Source: Perca fluviatilis (taxonomy: Eukaryota > Chordata > Actinopteri > Perciformes > Percidae). Taken from it: a stretch of DNA of 64,000 nt. A program made the translations under genes and the position numbers. The stretch is taken from positions 24,914,079 through 24,978,078 of the forward strand of contig NC_053114.1 in NCBI RefSeq assembly GCF_010015445.1, in the 5' to 3' direction. Below, one piece after another: positions 21,448-33,889 of the stretch; within the stretch, counting starts at the first letter, position 1; each line of letters starts with the position of its first letter. The notes beneath the pieces are model-generated. The model worked only from the letters and a program-made list of their open reading frames with translations. It was not told the DNA's origin and ran no database searches.

Positions 21448-22787
21448 GCCTACCTTGACGAAAGCCTTCCAAGATTTTTTTTACAAATAGTTACCAGTCA
21501 AGTATGTGCTTGATTTCTTTTTCTCCTAGAGGCATAAACAGTTGCATCCATATTCATAGAGAATTTGAGCCTGTCTCCCAATCATCATGTCACAAAGAGT
21601 CTTAGCAAAAGCGCCTTCCCAATAGCTCAGTTTGTCGCTGGATCAGGAAACCTGATTTTGTTTTGAATCCCAGAGCCTTTTGAGATGTCAGGCCGTATCA
21701 GCGAAGAAGCTTGTGATGGCTGCAGTTATACAGCATGGCGGCTCCAGCTGCTCATGAATCTTTTTGAAATGGCTTATTTCTGAGGGAGTGTTGAGACGTA
21801 AGCCTGAAAGAAGGACAAGGTTTAGTGTGAAGATGAGTGGTGGGTAGCTGCTGCGAGGATGTGATGTGCTCGTGGTGGTGTCAGTGGTTGTGGTGAGACT
21901 GTGAAAGGCTCTAATGTGAGAAGGGATGAAGCAGAGGCAGAGAGAAACAGAGGGTGGTGTTGGTGTTGGTGGTGGTGGTGGGTGTGTGTAATGCAACCTT
22001 GACATGAACCCAAACTAGATGTGAGCTTCAGACACATTTCTCCTGATGCTGTTGGCAGTCATATGAGCAGCTTAGTGCTTTATCTTCCCACTGGCTAAAG
22101 GCAAGTGGGCCTGCATGATGTCCACTCTGGGATCTTGTGCACTGTAAGCCTGTGGTTCACTTGGTGTGAGGCCATGTCTGTTGCACTGAGCTCTGAGCTG
22201 ATGACTCGCAGTGTGTAGTTCTCCCTTCATCTCTACCCTCTGTGTCCTGCTGGACCATTAAACTCATACAGATGTAACAACCGAGTGTTTCAGGGAGCAA
22301 GTGTGGACATGTTTGTGAAGGCCAGGCCCATTTTGATAGAGTCACCTTCATATTCCATGTGCTTCCGTGCCAGACCTTTGTACATAATGCAGTGTGTTGA
22401 ATTTTTTAGACCAGCCCAACACCTATTATTTGTCCACAAAGAGCAGGCCTGCAAACACATGCAGGAGGATGTTGTCCGAGAGTTTAAACATCACAGCCCT
22501 CACCCTTATTAATATTTCAGTTTTACACATCCTTCCAGTTCTCAACCTAATGCTGTCCTGCTTTACTTCTGTGTTTCTTTCTTTCATTATTTCTCTGTCT
22601 CATTCTGATTCTGTATATTTGTCCATCTCACTGACAACACTGTCTCCTATTATTGTGTTTATATACTATTGTATACTATTTTATAGTACAAGTACATTTT
22701 ATAGGGAACGTAAAGCCGCCTGTATTATATTCTTTATCATGTTCCCATGTTATCAACATTCCCTGCCAACACAAAATCTTTATACGG
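21448..22787. other. Unique noncoding DNA with a GGT-rich patch
   Basis: A purine- and GGT-rich patch lies at 21955-21985. Frames across 22394-22795 are open by chance and show no protein-like composition or family motif. Confidence 0.35.
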
Positions 22788-22923
22788 AAACATAGCCATA
22801 CTGAGAAATACAGAGAGGATTTTGTGGAGCTGAAAATCTTAATTAGCTTTGTAGCAACTCATTTGGCAATGGCTTCAATGTAACGGACATCCATTAATAT
22901 CAAAAAATGTTGGCACTAGAGCT
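22788..22923. mobile_element. Family-E TTAA element, 3' fragment
   Basis: It matches 59924-60046: ACATAGCC-TACTGAGA, CTTAATTAGCTTTGTA, CAACTCATTTGGCAATGGCTT, then an end GAGCT followed by TTAA (22924-22927). The left part is missing. Confidence 0.6.
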
Positions 22924-22979
22924 TTAATGTTTTTATGATTGTTTTGGCCACTTGAGGCGCTTTAATGCTGCAGGTTGTG

Positions 22980-23450
22980 AAGATCGATACCACAGTCGTG
23001 CTCGTACGCTTAATAAGGACCTAGAGTCAGCAGCTGGTTAGCTTAGCTTAGCATAAAGGCTGGAAGCAGGCATAAGTGGAAATCACAAATCATTTTGCTG
23101 ATTCGAATCACTTTGTTCAGTTCAGTTCTCAGAACAGAAAATGTATAGTCACAGCACATTACTTCTAAAAAATAAAAGAACACACATTTTTTCTCAGGAT
23201 AAAACAAACAAGATATAACGTGTTGATTAGGGAGCTTTACAGGTGCTGTGGTAGGCTGTTTTGTTTTTGGCCTTTGGACAGAGCCAGGTTAGCTGTTTCC
23301 CCTTGTTTCCAGTCTTTATGCTAAGGTAAGCTCTGTCTCCTGACTGTAGCTCCATATTGAACAGACAGACATGAGAGTACTATCATCTTCTCATCTAACT
23401 CTTGGCAAGAAAGCGAATAAGCGTACTTCCCAAAATGTTGAACTGTTCCT
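22980..23450. mobile_element. Family-F foldback element, left end truncated
   Basis: The left arm (GGTTAGCTTAGCTTAGCATAA at about 23036-23056, TGGAA) is complementary to the right arm (TTCCAGTCTTTATGCTAAGG). The right end AACTGTTCCT abuts TTAA (23451-23454). I recognise it as a very common fish foldback repeat. The outer ~60 bp of the left arm is missing. No coding content. Confidence 0.6.
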
Positions 23451-23454
23451 TTAA

Positions 23455-26400
23455 CTAAGAAAAAGAGCATGATAAGCGACGAAAGAGAGACCAAGAGAGG
23501 GAAAGTCATCAGATAGGGAGCGACAACTGTGATCCTCTGGAGCTCTCTCTGAAAAACCTTGTTCCATCTCTCAGTGTGAAGTAGTCAATGCACACACTTT
23601 GAGGCACCCATACCGGCAGAAAAAAACTTATTTGGGTTGTAATGAGTGACCTTTCCATGAAGCAGCAAACATGCATTTTTATGCCAGGGCATAAATAGCT
23701 GAGCTACATAACAATTAAGGTAACCTTTCTGTTTGAATAAGAGGCAATTGCTCAGAGAACTGAAATAACATGAATGATAAATTATTTTTGTAACCCTGTG
23801 CACAGACGGTGAAGAATAACGAACAATGAAGTGGGGGAGGGAGAAGAAGCGCGTTGTCTCAATTGTAAATCCCAGTTATAATGCCTCGTTAAAAAGATTT
23901 GGAAAGGCGAAACAGAAGCAGACACAGTCTCTCTTTCTTAAAGGTAGACAGGTCTCAGTGGGATTCATTAATGTGTGTCCCGGTGGTAGTCTTCCTCTTA
24001 CAGCACAATCGCCTGGGTTAGCACCAATCCTGGAATTACACCTAATTGGACAATTACTCAAACTCAGAAACCTCCTGCAATAAGCCAACAAGGCCCCTAA
24101 TAAACACCTTGTCTTCTAATAAAAACAAGGAAGTCATTTGCGTCACCCAAAGGGCCCAATTTTTTTTATCTGCGCTAAATATATTTTTAAAATAATTGCA
24201 TGTGCTATGAATGAGAATATTAAAAAGGTAGCTGAGAAAGGGGAAAGAAAGTGTGTGAGGGAGAAAGAAAGACAGCGATGCAAACCCTACCTTAGGCTCA
24301 GTGTTGCAGTCTGCTCTCCTGGGGGAGAGCTCATTTGTTCCACAGATAAGCACACTGCACACTGCACTACTGTAATATTATTGCTGTCATACCATAATGA
24401 AATAATTACTGTTTTGTCTTCCTTTCAACCAACCAATCCCACCCCACCCCCTATGCTTTGACCCCTCCTCCACACATAGAGACATATTTCTTCCTCATGT
24501 TTAACGTTAATTAAACAATAACAGTGATAATGGATTTCTTTCAGCCCTGTTCTGCATCCATTCAGGTGGCTTATAGTGGCTGGTGGACATTCATACTTCT
24601 GTGAAGTTAAAGAAGTAGTTCGACATTTTATGAAATAATAGCTAATTTCTCTGTTTCTATAATTACCAAGAAGCATGGAGGTAAGGTTTAACACTGTGGC
24701 CGAGTGCCACCTTTGAACTTGGAGAGACCTTTCTGTGATGTGCACCACTCTGGAAAGTTAACAACCATTATCACATCTTGCTACTAACGTAAGACAATCA
24801 TAGTTGACCTTGCACAAGCAGGGACAGCGGTCTAACACCTCCAGTGGCAAGGGTTCACCGAAATGCCACTCTTCTGCTATTACAGAAGAAAGAGAAAAAA
24901 AAAGGGGGAAAAAAAAACGACAGGAAGAGGGGATGAGAACCCACAAGAGGTGGACAGTGACAAATGGTGTGGAAAAAAACAACACAGGCAGCCATCTGAA
25001 GGGAAGACAAGAGTAATACTCACAAATAATTAACTGGGTAAATATTGGAGAGCAGACTGACTAATTACTTCACACGTCTCACTGCGCTCTCATTATTGTT
25101 GCTGTCGCAGTTAACCCTTTCCAACAAGGTGTGGCTGTGCAATGAGCTCTCCTTTTTAAAGGAGAGCAGATGAATCACTTACTTTTTAGTATTTTTATTT
25201 ATTCATGCAGTTGGAAAACAGAGACGTACACACAAAAGCGACATTTTAGGATGATTGAAGCCAAGGCCAGTCAGGAGAAACATGAGAGGAAAGATTTTAA
25301 ATGACCAAATACTGTTGGTTTTGTACGTTTTAGCTTATTAACTACAAATTGTGTAATGGTTACATTACTGCCAATCATTTATATTTGAAACATCTAAGTT
25401 CTAAACACACCATATTATCACCAAACAAAAGAAGAAGTCAAAAAGGCAGTAGTTGGGATGTGCCATTCAAGGCAGCATATCTGCAAAAAACTTTTCTGGA
25501 GCCATGTGGTCTATCAGTTTACATAGAAAATAATATGCAGATATTTTTCTGTGTATATTGCCAAAACAGTTAAAAAAAATTTTTTAACTCAAGGTCCACT
25601 TTATTTTAGGAGTTTGCTCACTTGTCATGAAGATACTTGGATACTCAGAAGTAATTCTAACGATGCTCGAACTACAGTATAACACAGATTCACTTACGCA
25701 AAAAGTCACGTTACGTGTAATTTGTTTGTGTAATGCACCGCTGCACGGCCCCAGTTCTATCATTAGGGCACTCTCACACATGCGTAAATGCGGGCGAGTG
25801 ACCATTGCCTGCCGAGGCGATATTCACGCTAAATGTGGGCAGTGCAGGATGGGAAGCACATGGAAATCAGTTTGCTGATTTGTAGTCCGTTTGAGTTGTT
25901 GTTGTTATTGGTTTTGCGACGGGAAAATGTATTCTGAAGAGCAGCATCTCTCTTGTGGGGCAGTTTGTACATTTAATGGCCAATATCATACTGAGAGCCA
26001 ATCAGAAACACAGGTGTACAGCAGGAGAAGTAGATTATCCTGCAGAAGTGGTGTGAGAAGTTTGTCCACATGAAAACTGGTCACTGTGGGAATTCATGGT
26101 AACTGATATGAATTCAAGAAGACTGCAGGCGCCATGCTCTGTCAAGGTCACAACTGCAAACTTCCTAAGCGTACATGGGAGCACTGAAAAGATAGACTTT
26201 GGGTCGAGTGTTGCTTTAAGACTATAAGACGTGTGAATATGAGCTGTTTGTACATCTAGTGCTAGTTCCAACCGACGGTGCTCAGGTAAACCGGTGAATC
26301 TGCTCACACAAGGACGTTTCTCCAATAATCTGCAAGCCGGTGGTTAATGACAGCAGCTGTGAGGCAGGCATGCACCACTTCCAAGCTGATTTAAGTTTAA

Positions 26401-27600
26401 CGAGCCACTCCAGAGTGCTATTGATTCAAATCTATATTTGACAGGATACACTGTGAGCATATATTAAATGGATAAGAACACCTCTTGGACACTCCGTGAG
26501 CTTTGCCAAATGGAAGAGAAGGCATTAAGCAAAGATAGAGTGTTCTGTTGAGTGATCAGAGTTACGCCATTCCCGAGTGTACATATGGATGAGGCTTCAC
26601 GTTTTACCTTGTTTTCAACAATTTCTTTTCAAAGAAAAAACAAGTAAACACATTTAACAACCATTATAATTCTCCTCTCCCTCTTATTTACCAGCAGCAT
26701 GTTTTAAAAGGATTCAGAATGCATTTTTTTATTTTAATTATCCTTATTATTAAAGAGAGTGACAAGATTTATAATGATTCTACATAATTTACAACCAGCA
26801 TTTTTCTTTGTAAGTGGTTTACAGAGGTAGGTCTCAGAGATAACTATTATTTTTGCAAAACAGACGATTTATAAATTAGCTTGTGAGGTGGGAGAAGCTA
26901 AACATCACAACTTAGCTTGAATCATTTGAATTGTGGGTTACAATACCACTATGACCCAGGTGTTGCCACTTTACATCGACTGCCAAGCTGCTGAAAGAAC
27001 ACATTCTCCAAAGGTGACAGACTGGTATACTGTTTATTTTCAGTGAGACATCCGGTAAAAACAACGCTCAAAGAAGTTGATTTACTGGCTGAAAGTGCTC
27101 TTGCATTTTCTCAGTGTTATTCTCACGGTTCCTCCACCGTATAAACGGATGGAGATGTTAATCAGTTGTGAATAAGTTGTTGTGGTTCCCTGGTCCAGAG
27201 ACTCAGCATTAGCACGGTCACAGTTCAGAACAGGATTAGTTGTGTTTTGGGACTTAATTCTTAAAAAAAAAAAAATTATTTCTAAAACCGGCATAAATAG
27301 AAATGATTAAATGTTTCCAGACACGTTCATGTAAAATGTCCTAGGTAAAACTGTATTTTTTTCTTAAGTAAATCAGTTTAGATCAAACTCTTACTCTCAA
27401 ACAGGATGCCATTAATCAAAGTGTTGTTTGAGGAACAGCTCCATCATATCAGGCTTTAAAAAAAAAAAGACAATTTATATAGTTTTTTTTTTACTTTACA
27501 GTTGACAAGGAAAGCTTTACTGTAATTAACAGCAGCTATAAATAGCACTAATTTTAAGTAGCACTTAAAGGAATTGCACAGATGGGTCAATAATGTAAGG
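23455..27600. other. Unique noncoding DNA, about 4.1 kb
   Basis: No gene supported. A stretch at 23990-24190 (ATTACACCTAATTGGACAAT and flanks) looks CNE-like. At 24605 is a short match to the family-F terminus (AGAAGTAGTTCGACATTTTA after TTAA), possibly a solo end. A perfect 10-bp-arm palindrome lies at 25145-25166. Confidence 0.35.
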
Positions 27601-28920
27601 ACTTACTGTATATATATATATGTATCCACGGTTTCTAAATCATAACCTGAGTAAAACAAGAGAAACCTGCTGCGTTTCTGTATGACATGAGCACCACGAT
27701 CCCCATGACTGAGCGAGGGGTTTGGAAGAACAGCGGAAGCACGAAGCATGGTCATTTTCTGTTCTGTATCCTCATTGTTATAATCTTCAAACCTTTTTTC
27801 TTCTTCATGGTAAGCTGTGTGAAATGAAATTAAAAATGCCTGCTTGATTATATGCATTTTTGAAGTGAGGATAACAAATGTTTTCAAAATCCACGAGTTG
27901 GATTCTGTTTTCCCCACCAACCCAACTTACAGCTTCCTAATGCTGCCACATTAAAGTGGTTTTCCAGCGCGTGTGATGCAGCTTTAACTAGGTCCCAGGG
28001 GCATTGTTAGTTATCATTGCCTACTGCTGGAGTGAGCCCCGGTGAAAGCAATTTTAGCTTTCCTCCCAATCAGTGGTGCAACATGAGAGATGGCCAACGA
28101 GAACAAACGGCCTGGCTCACCACTTCCCGCCGCCGATCTTATCTGAAATGCTGCTCCTGTCCCGAAAGGGCCTACTAACGCAACAGCCCACACCCTCCCT
28201 TAAAAAGACATGAGATGGTTGGCCCCAGGCTCTCCCAATTCATGCAGATATCCGTAAATTAGACTCATAGAGACAGACCAAAACGTCCTCTGAGGCTATT
28301 AGACATGAGCACTTATGCCGCGGAACATGTGAGAGGTTTTTCGGGAGTGCAGAGGGTATGATCAAAATACATGAAAATGCCATCATGAAGTCCCACCACA
28401 GCCAAGGGTTTACATGTTTCTGTTTTGGCCTGTTGTGCATGTGCATATCACAAATAATGATTTTTCTACCGGCCGCCAGTGATGTATTTATTTCTTGCGA
28501 TTTTTTTCCAAGAAGACAGCACTGTCAGCATGGCCTAAGTCATTTAAAGAGCATAAGTGATGTTTTAAAAGTTGTTTTAATAAGGTCCTGAAAAGATGTG
28601 GTTTTAGAGGGCCCCAGTGATTCCTCATAATCATGATGTTCATGATGATTAACTCCGCTAAAGCTAATGCTAATGCACCAAAAACGACTGAAGGAGAAAG
28701 CAGAGAGTTTTTGAACTGGTGTTTTAAAACTTTTCATGGGCATACCATACATGTATTGTGTATGTTTTTGGCCATGAGCGAGCGGGCGAGTGACTGAGTG
28801 AGTGAGGGAGAGCCTCACCACTGTCAAAACAACCAATTTCTCTGGTTCTCTGAACTGAATCCAAATGTGAAGGAATCAATTAATCTTAGTGAGGACAGTC
28901 CTTTATGTGTTTTATCCACC
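27601..28920. other. Unique noncoding DNA with a CNE-like stretch
   Basis: A short (TA)n lies near 27610. The segment 27950-28210 is complex and moderately GC-rich with no open frame. No gene supported. Confidence 0.35.
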
Positions 28921-28941
28921 AGCAGGCAGGCAGGCAGGCAG
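28921..28941. repeat. (AGGC)n short tandem repeat
   Basis: Five tandem copies of a GGCA-type unit. Confidence 0.9.
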
Positions 28942-30680
28942 AAGGACTACTGCTGGTGTTCTCAACACCACTAGAGCAGACATACACACACATTAAAGCC
29001 CCATACCATTGTTTTTTTTTTATGTTACAACCCTTGCACCACAAATCGTGATTATTTTACATTACAGACAACCATTTTAGAAATCCGCCGTCATTATTGT
29101 GTGGTTATGCAGTTGTAGGAAAGCTCCTTTGGGTTGACGCAGTCGAGTGCTGGTGGGAGAAACATCTTGGGCGTCAGAGCTTCCTGTTGAGATTTAGCTA
29201 GGTACTGAACCTTTGTGGTACATTATTATTCTCACGTCATCATGTTTGCTTCTTGCTGGTCTTCCAGGTGTTATCTTCTAAAAAATATAGTTTACAATGC
29301 TGTTTTATGATTTGTTCTCTACATGTAATAATATCCAATATTTCAATAATACAGTGAAAAAAGTAGAAATGTTAAAAAGGGAACACTGTATGCAGTGTTT
29401 GCATTAAATAAACAAGTGAAGTGAAAATGGGGTATTCAGTGAAATAGGGTTTTATTGGCTCCTCTTGAATGTTGCTCAAACTTGACTTCACTGTGATATA
29501 TAAGTCAGTCTTAAACAAGGTTTAAGTCCCTGCAAGTTAATTTTCATCCCGCTTTGACATTAACAGAAACTAATGGCTGCCTGGATAGTAATACAATTAT
29601 GTATAGAAATGAGCTACAACATGAAAAACACTAAAACAAAAACACCACTTTAATCTAATAATCTCTACTCTACACATGTTGGCAATGATGAAAATAAAAC
29701 CAGTTTGGGGCCGTAATGGTGAATAAAGCTCTAATTATTTCTCCCTCACCCACCATAGCTTTTATAGGCTTTGCAAGGCTCCATCTCCTCTCCTCCATTC
29801 CTCTACTTTCTCTTACCAAAGTGCCACGATTTCACTAATATCAGATGTCAGATAGCCCAGGTGGAGGAAAAAGAGAGTGGTCTTAGAGACAGGCTGAGTT
29901 ATGTGGCTGTCTGAGGTCTTATTACCAGTGCACTGCCTACAGGCAGCTTACCCATTAGGGAATACATTGAGCATCTCTCATACATTAATTCAACTTAAAC
30001 AGCTGATCAATACTGGATATTTTGTGAGTTCTCCCAAATAGGTATCACTCCATGACACTTACCATGCAATACATCCAGCTGCTCCACCCACAGACATTGT
30101 TTTTTCACCAGTCACCTCTTCTGATGAGGTTATCGCAGTACTGCAGCAGTCAGCTGTGTGCCTTTGGTTTTAATTTGACCACAACAAGTTTTATTTTGAA
30201 GGAGCCAGTTAAAGATATATAACTGTTGTTTTCGGTATGCATGTTTGTGTATTTTGCTGATTTTATGCATCACAGAATAATAATTTCTTGGCACAGCAGG
30301 TCACAATGGAGTTTGTGGAGGTTGATGATTAAGATAAAAACACATTGTGGTGTATTGAGGTAAGTGACCTGCCACTCTGTTCAGATAAGACTCCAATTAA
30401 TCCGGGCTGAATTGCAGTAATGTAAAATAAAGATAATTACTAAATCACCAGGCTACATTGCTTTGATAGGTTTTTGTTACTCAATGTTATTGCTGCAAGG
30501 AATGAGAAATTAAATGGATTATATCACAGCATTTTCAGATGGATTACAACTGCTTTTAAATAACCGCAAGAGCAATTTCATCAGCCCTGCAATTCGAGAA
30601 GCCACTGACAGGCACTGCATGATTCAAATTGAACTTGCTCTCATCATTTTAATAAACCGCTTCAGTCTTCACCCCCAGCA

Positions 30681-30681
<1 letters not shown>
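28942..30681. other. Unique noncoding DNA, about 1.7 kb
   Basis: No feature recognised. Confidence 0.4.
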
Positions 30682-30719
<38 letters not shown>

Positions 30720-30720
30720 A
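30682..30720. repeat. (CA)n microsatellite
   Basis: About 33 bp of CA followed by an imperfect TACACA tail. Confidence 0.95.
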
Positions 30721-31575
30721 GAAATACATACAAATTGTGCACACCATAGGCATTTTAATCTAGAAAAATAGGCACATTTATGAAATCTACATATAGCTGC
30801 TACTATTTTCAAAACTTGATTACATGTTTTTGAATGATTCCATGAAACAGTGAAAGATTTAGATACTTGATGTCAATCTGGCCTTTTGATTTCAACTTCT
30901 GTGTGTATTTTTTAGTCTAAAGTGAGAGACAACACAATTTGTATACCTACATCTTCAATAAACATGGCCCTCTGAGGAAGAAGATGTCACAGGAATTGTG
31001 TTTGAAGTTCAGGGTTTAAAAACAGTAAATAGTGGACAAGTAATCAAAGGCATGTGATGAGAGATTTCACGGGTGGTTATCTCCAGGTCCTTGCTGCCAT
31101 TTCTGTGTGTGCCGAGAGATTGTGGAGAGCTCGGCGTGCCAAGCGCCCAGGGCTGCTGCAGTGACTGCTCTCCTTTAAAACCATGCTGGCACAGAGCCCC
31201 CTATCGAAGCCAAGGCCTGACTCTGTAAGCATTCATTATGGCATCCATTAGAATAAACATCTCAACCTCCCCCAAGACCAGCTCCCTCGCTTTTAAGTGC
31301 CGTTTGACAAGGCTGCATCCAAGCTGCAAAATGAGAACAGTGCCCACATTTTATTGTATTTATTTATTCATTTCTGTATGTAGACCTTTTTTCAGACAGA
31401 ATCCTCCTACTGTTTTTACATGAAGAGCTTTTAAATGTTTGTCTCAAAGTGTTCCTGTCTCTATGGAAAACTGACAGTAGCGCCAACAAAGAGTGAAAGA
31501 GGGCCAATGGCTAATCTGTGCTCTTCTTAAATCCAGGGACACAACGGTATATTGTGCATTTTTGTCAACACTTAA
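30721..31575. other. Unique noncoding DNA with a CNE-like stretch
   Basis: 31070-31330 is complex sequence without open frame. Nothing else seen. Confidence 0.35.
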
Positions 31576-31598
31576 AATATATATATATATATATATAT

Positions 31599-31642
<44 letters not shown>
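31576..31642. repeat. (AT)n joined to (ATAG)n microsatellite
   Basis: About 25 bp of AT immediately followed by about ten ATAG units. Confidence 0.97.
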
Positions 31643-31644
<2 letters not shown>

Positions 31645-32016
31645 CAATGTTCAAGCCACTTAAATCAGTTTTGTGGAAAATAGGTGAGCACAAAAGCCAG
31701 CCCAGGAATGATTTTTAATCCAAAGGGTCCAAGCAGCCTTTGTTCTTATCTGAAGGACACATCTAGAGACTACGTTTAATCAAGGTTGGCTGATAGAATG
31801 ACGTTTTATTATTGATGCAATCGATACAGGTGGGCTGATGGTAAATATTCCACAAAACCTCATGAAATATGTTAAATATGTCAAGCGATACCTCATGTTC
31901 AATGTCTAGTACCAGATACACTGTGTATACACAAGATGGCCAGACTGAGTATGGTGGTTTGTGCTGCAAAGATACAAAATTACAAGAGTCAAATTTAATG
32001 ACAACTTTCTGCTTCA
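31643..32016. other. Unique noncoding DNA
   Basis: No feature recognised. Confidence 0.4.
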
Positions 32017-32162
32017 GGGGCCTCTTTACAGAAAAATATCCTAACTGCTTGTCCTATCTTAACTTAAGTTTCTAAGATAGAAAAAATCACATCTTATATT
32101 ACAGAAGCAATTCCTAAACTCATGGCTGTCCTATCCTATCTCATACCTCAACCTTAACTTAA

Positions 32163-32480
32163 AGCTCCATTGTGTAAAATTTTGAGTTGATTCTTAGCAA
32201 AAACCCCTTTGTTCTTTCACAAATACGTGCTCATTCATGTGTAATTACTTCCACCAACTAATCAAAGTATTCTCGTACGCGTAGAATCTGCCATTCAGAA
32301 TACATACATACGAGCGAGTTGCTCGAATGGTGACTTCTAGCATACTTTTTCTCGCGTCAATGATGAAAAAGGATTGTCTACCTTGTAACATAAACGTAAT
32401 CATATGTGTCGTGATTTCCCTGGCAGACAACTCATGTAATGGAGTTGTAACACAGACTAGCTACAGCTAGAACACCTGCG
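32163..32480 (+). mobile_element. TTAA-linked repeat fragment
   Basis: It begins AGCTCCATTGTGTAAAATTT directly after TTAA (32159-32162), in the style of the other TTAA elements of this window. No matching right end was found, so the end coordinate is only approximate. Confidence 0.3.
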
Positions 32481-32818
32481 TGTAAACGATGGAGATACTA
32501 AGAGCTAATTTCGGTTTCATTGACATTATTGTTCATACTGCTCAGAGAAATATATTAAAAACACAAACCTCAGAATACCTCATACAGAATAAGGATAGCA
32601 CTGATACTTTACTAACATTAACTTGCATATGTTTGGGAACCTGATAGCTGATGAAATGGTACCAAAATAACGTCAAATATTTATTACACTGGAAGGAACA
32701 CTCACGGACGAAGTCGTATTTCTTGGAATAATACGGCCACCATAGGAGTTAGAATGCGCTCGGAATGGAAGGGGCTGAAGATCTTTTAAAAGAAAAGATA
32801 ATATAATTTGATTGTCGG

Positions 32819-32967
32819 TTCTAGCTCGGAGGATGTTTCCCGAATCGACCGGAGTTTAGAATGCCAACACAAAGAAAGCGGAAGGTGAGGGACATCCGGC
32901 CCAAAATGAGGGACATCAAGCGGAACCTCTGGCAGCACCGGAACAATCCCGTAAATGAAATATTGTC
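32819..32967 (-). repeat. Interspersed repeat family A, copy 3 (minus strand)
   Basis: The minus strand reads CGGGATTGTTCCGGTGCTGC, GATGTCCCTCATTTTGGGCC, CTTTCTTTGTGTTGGCATTC and AAACTCCGGTCGATT, matching both halves of the 0.2-kb copy without its hAT-like insert. It is truncated before the GCTCCTCAGAT block. Confidence 0.65.
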
Positions 32968-33889
32968 AGTATAAACTAGACAAGCTGTAATATCAACTGC
33001 TCTCACTAGCTAGCTTGCTATCATGGACAAAAAAAGACGGGTGTTTAGCTATGAAGCACTAATCGTGGAGGAAACCCCACCTTTTTGGTACGTTTATTTC
33101 TCAATTATCAGCTGTCGACATATTCCCATTAATACATGATCCGGGAAATTTAAAGTGTCATCATTTGGTATGAGTAGCCTTATAGGTGTTCATGCTGTTC
33201 CCCATCTTCATTGTCATTGGAGACAGTCGTCCCCTGAAAAACACCCCCATAAGTAATTTGTTCAAGCAGCAATTACAACTCATGTTTACGTTTATAGTGG
33301 CGGTGCCCGCTAGTGGCCGTAGTAATTATGACGGGAGCAAAACAGGAAGTATGTTGACGAAGTATAAGAGCGCCAAATTCCACATAAGGTTGGGGTGCTG
33401 GATGAGTCCAACAAACGCGTTGTTCAAGTACAGTTTGAAAAAAAAAGTAGATGCATTTTATTTTTTTACTTTACAGATAAAATGCAGGACTTTTATCCAG
33501 GAAACCGGGATTTGAGTCCTGTAAACATAAAAGTAAGCGCAAGGGTTTTTTTCACTTTATGAAACAAACGTTCTGTGTCCCATGCGTACCTGAAATAACG
33601 TAACAGATCTGCTGATTTGAACCCAAACCACAATTTCTTTTTTTATAACCAAGTAGTTGTGCCTTAACTTAAATAAAATAATTTAGGACAGGATCTATGT
33701 CATCCTAATACTCCCTAAGTTAGGATGGTCCTGTAATAGCAAAATTCCTATCTAAAGATGAGATGGGATTTTTTCCTAACAGCACAGCAGTTAGGAAGCA
33801 TGTTTCTGTAATATCATAAATCCTAAATATCATCCTAAACTAAGATCAAATAGGATTTCAGATTTAGGAAGTTTCTGTAAGGAGGTTCC

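Larger units (their letters stand above)
32017..33889. mobile_element. Nested repeat cluster inside an inverted-repeat element
   Basis: The left boundary GGGCCTCTTTACAGAAA (32018-32034) is the inverse of TTTCTGTAAGGAGGTTCC (33872-33889) with three mismatches. Both flanking arms are rich in TCCTAA/TTAGGA words. Within lie a TTAA-linked repeat fragment, a minus-strand family-A copy and another CpG-rich block at about 33300-33530 with GCAGGACTTTTATCCAGGAA. I infer an old host element with several younger insertions. No transposase frame is intact. Confidence 0.45.

Noticed and set aside
21623..21670. tRNA-like A-box (TAGCTCAGTTTG) and B-box (GTTTTGAATCC) pair
   Set aside because: The boxes are only about 37 bases apart, the arms do not fold into a cloverleaf and the middle forms a tight CAGG/CCTG hairpin with a 3-nt loop. 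At most an old tRNA-derived SINE scrap.
22394..22795. 133-codon open frame
   Set aside because: Composition follows the AT-rich DNA (runs of S, L, I, F), there is no motif, and its end runs into the family-E fragment.
25145..25166. Perfect 10-bp-arm palindrome (GCTCTCCTTT and complement)
   Set aside because: Arms too short and loop too small for a microRNA precursor. Such palindromes occur by chance at this scale.
33480..33530. B-box-like GGATTTGAGTCC
   Set aside because: No A-box at the proper distance. It lies in a repeat cluster and I recognise it as part of a common fish repeat.
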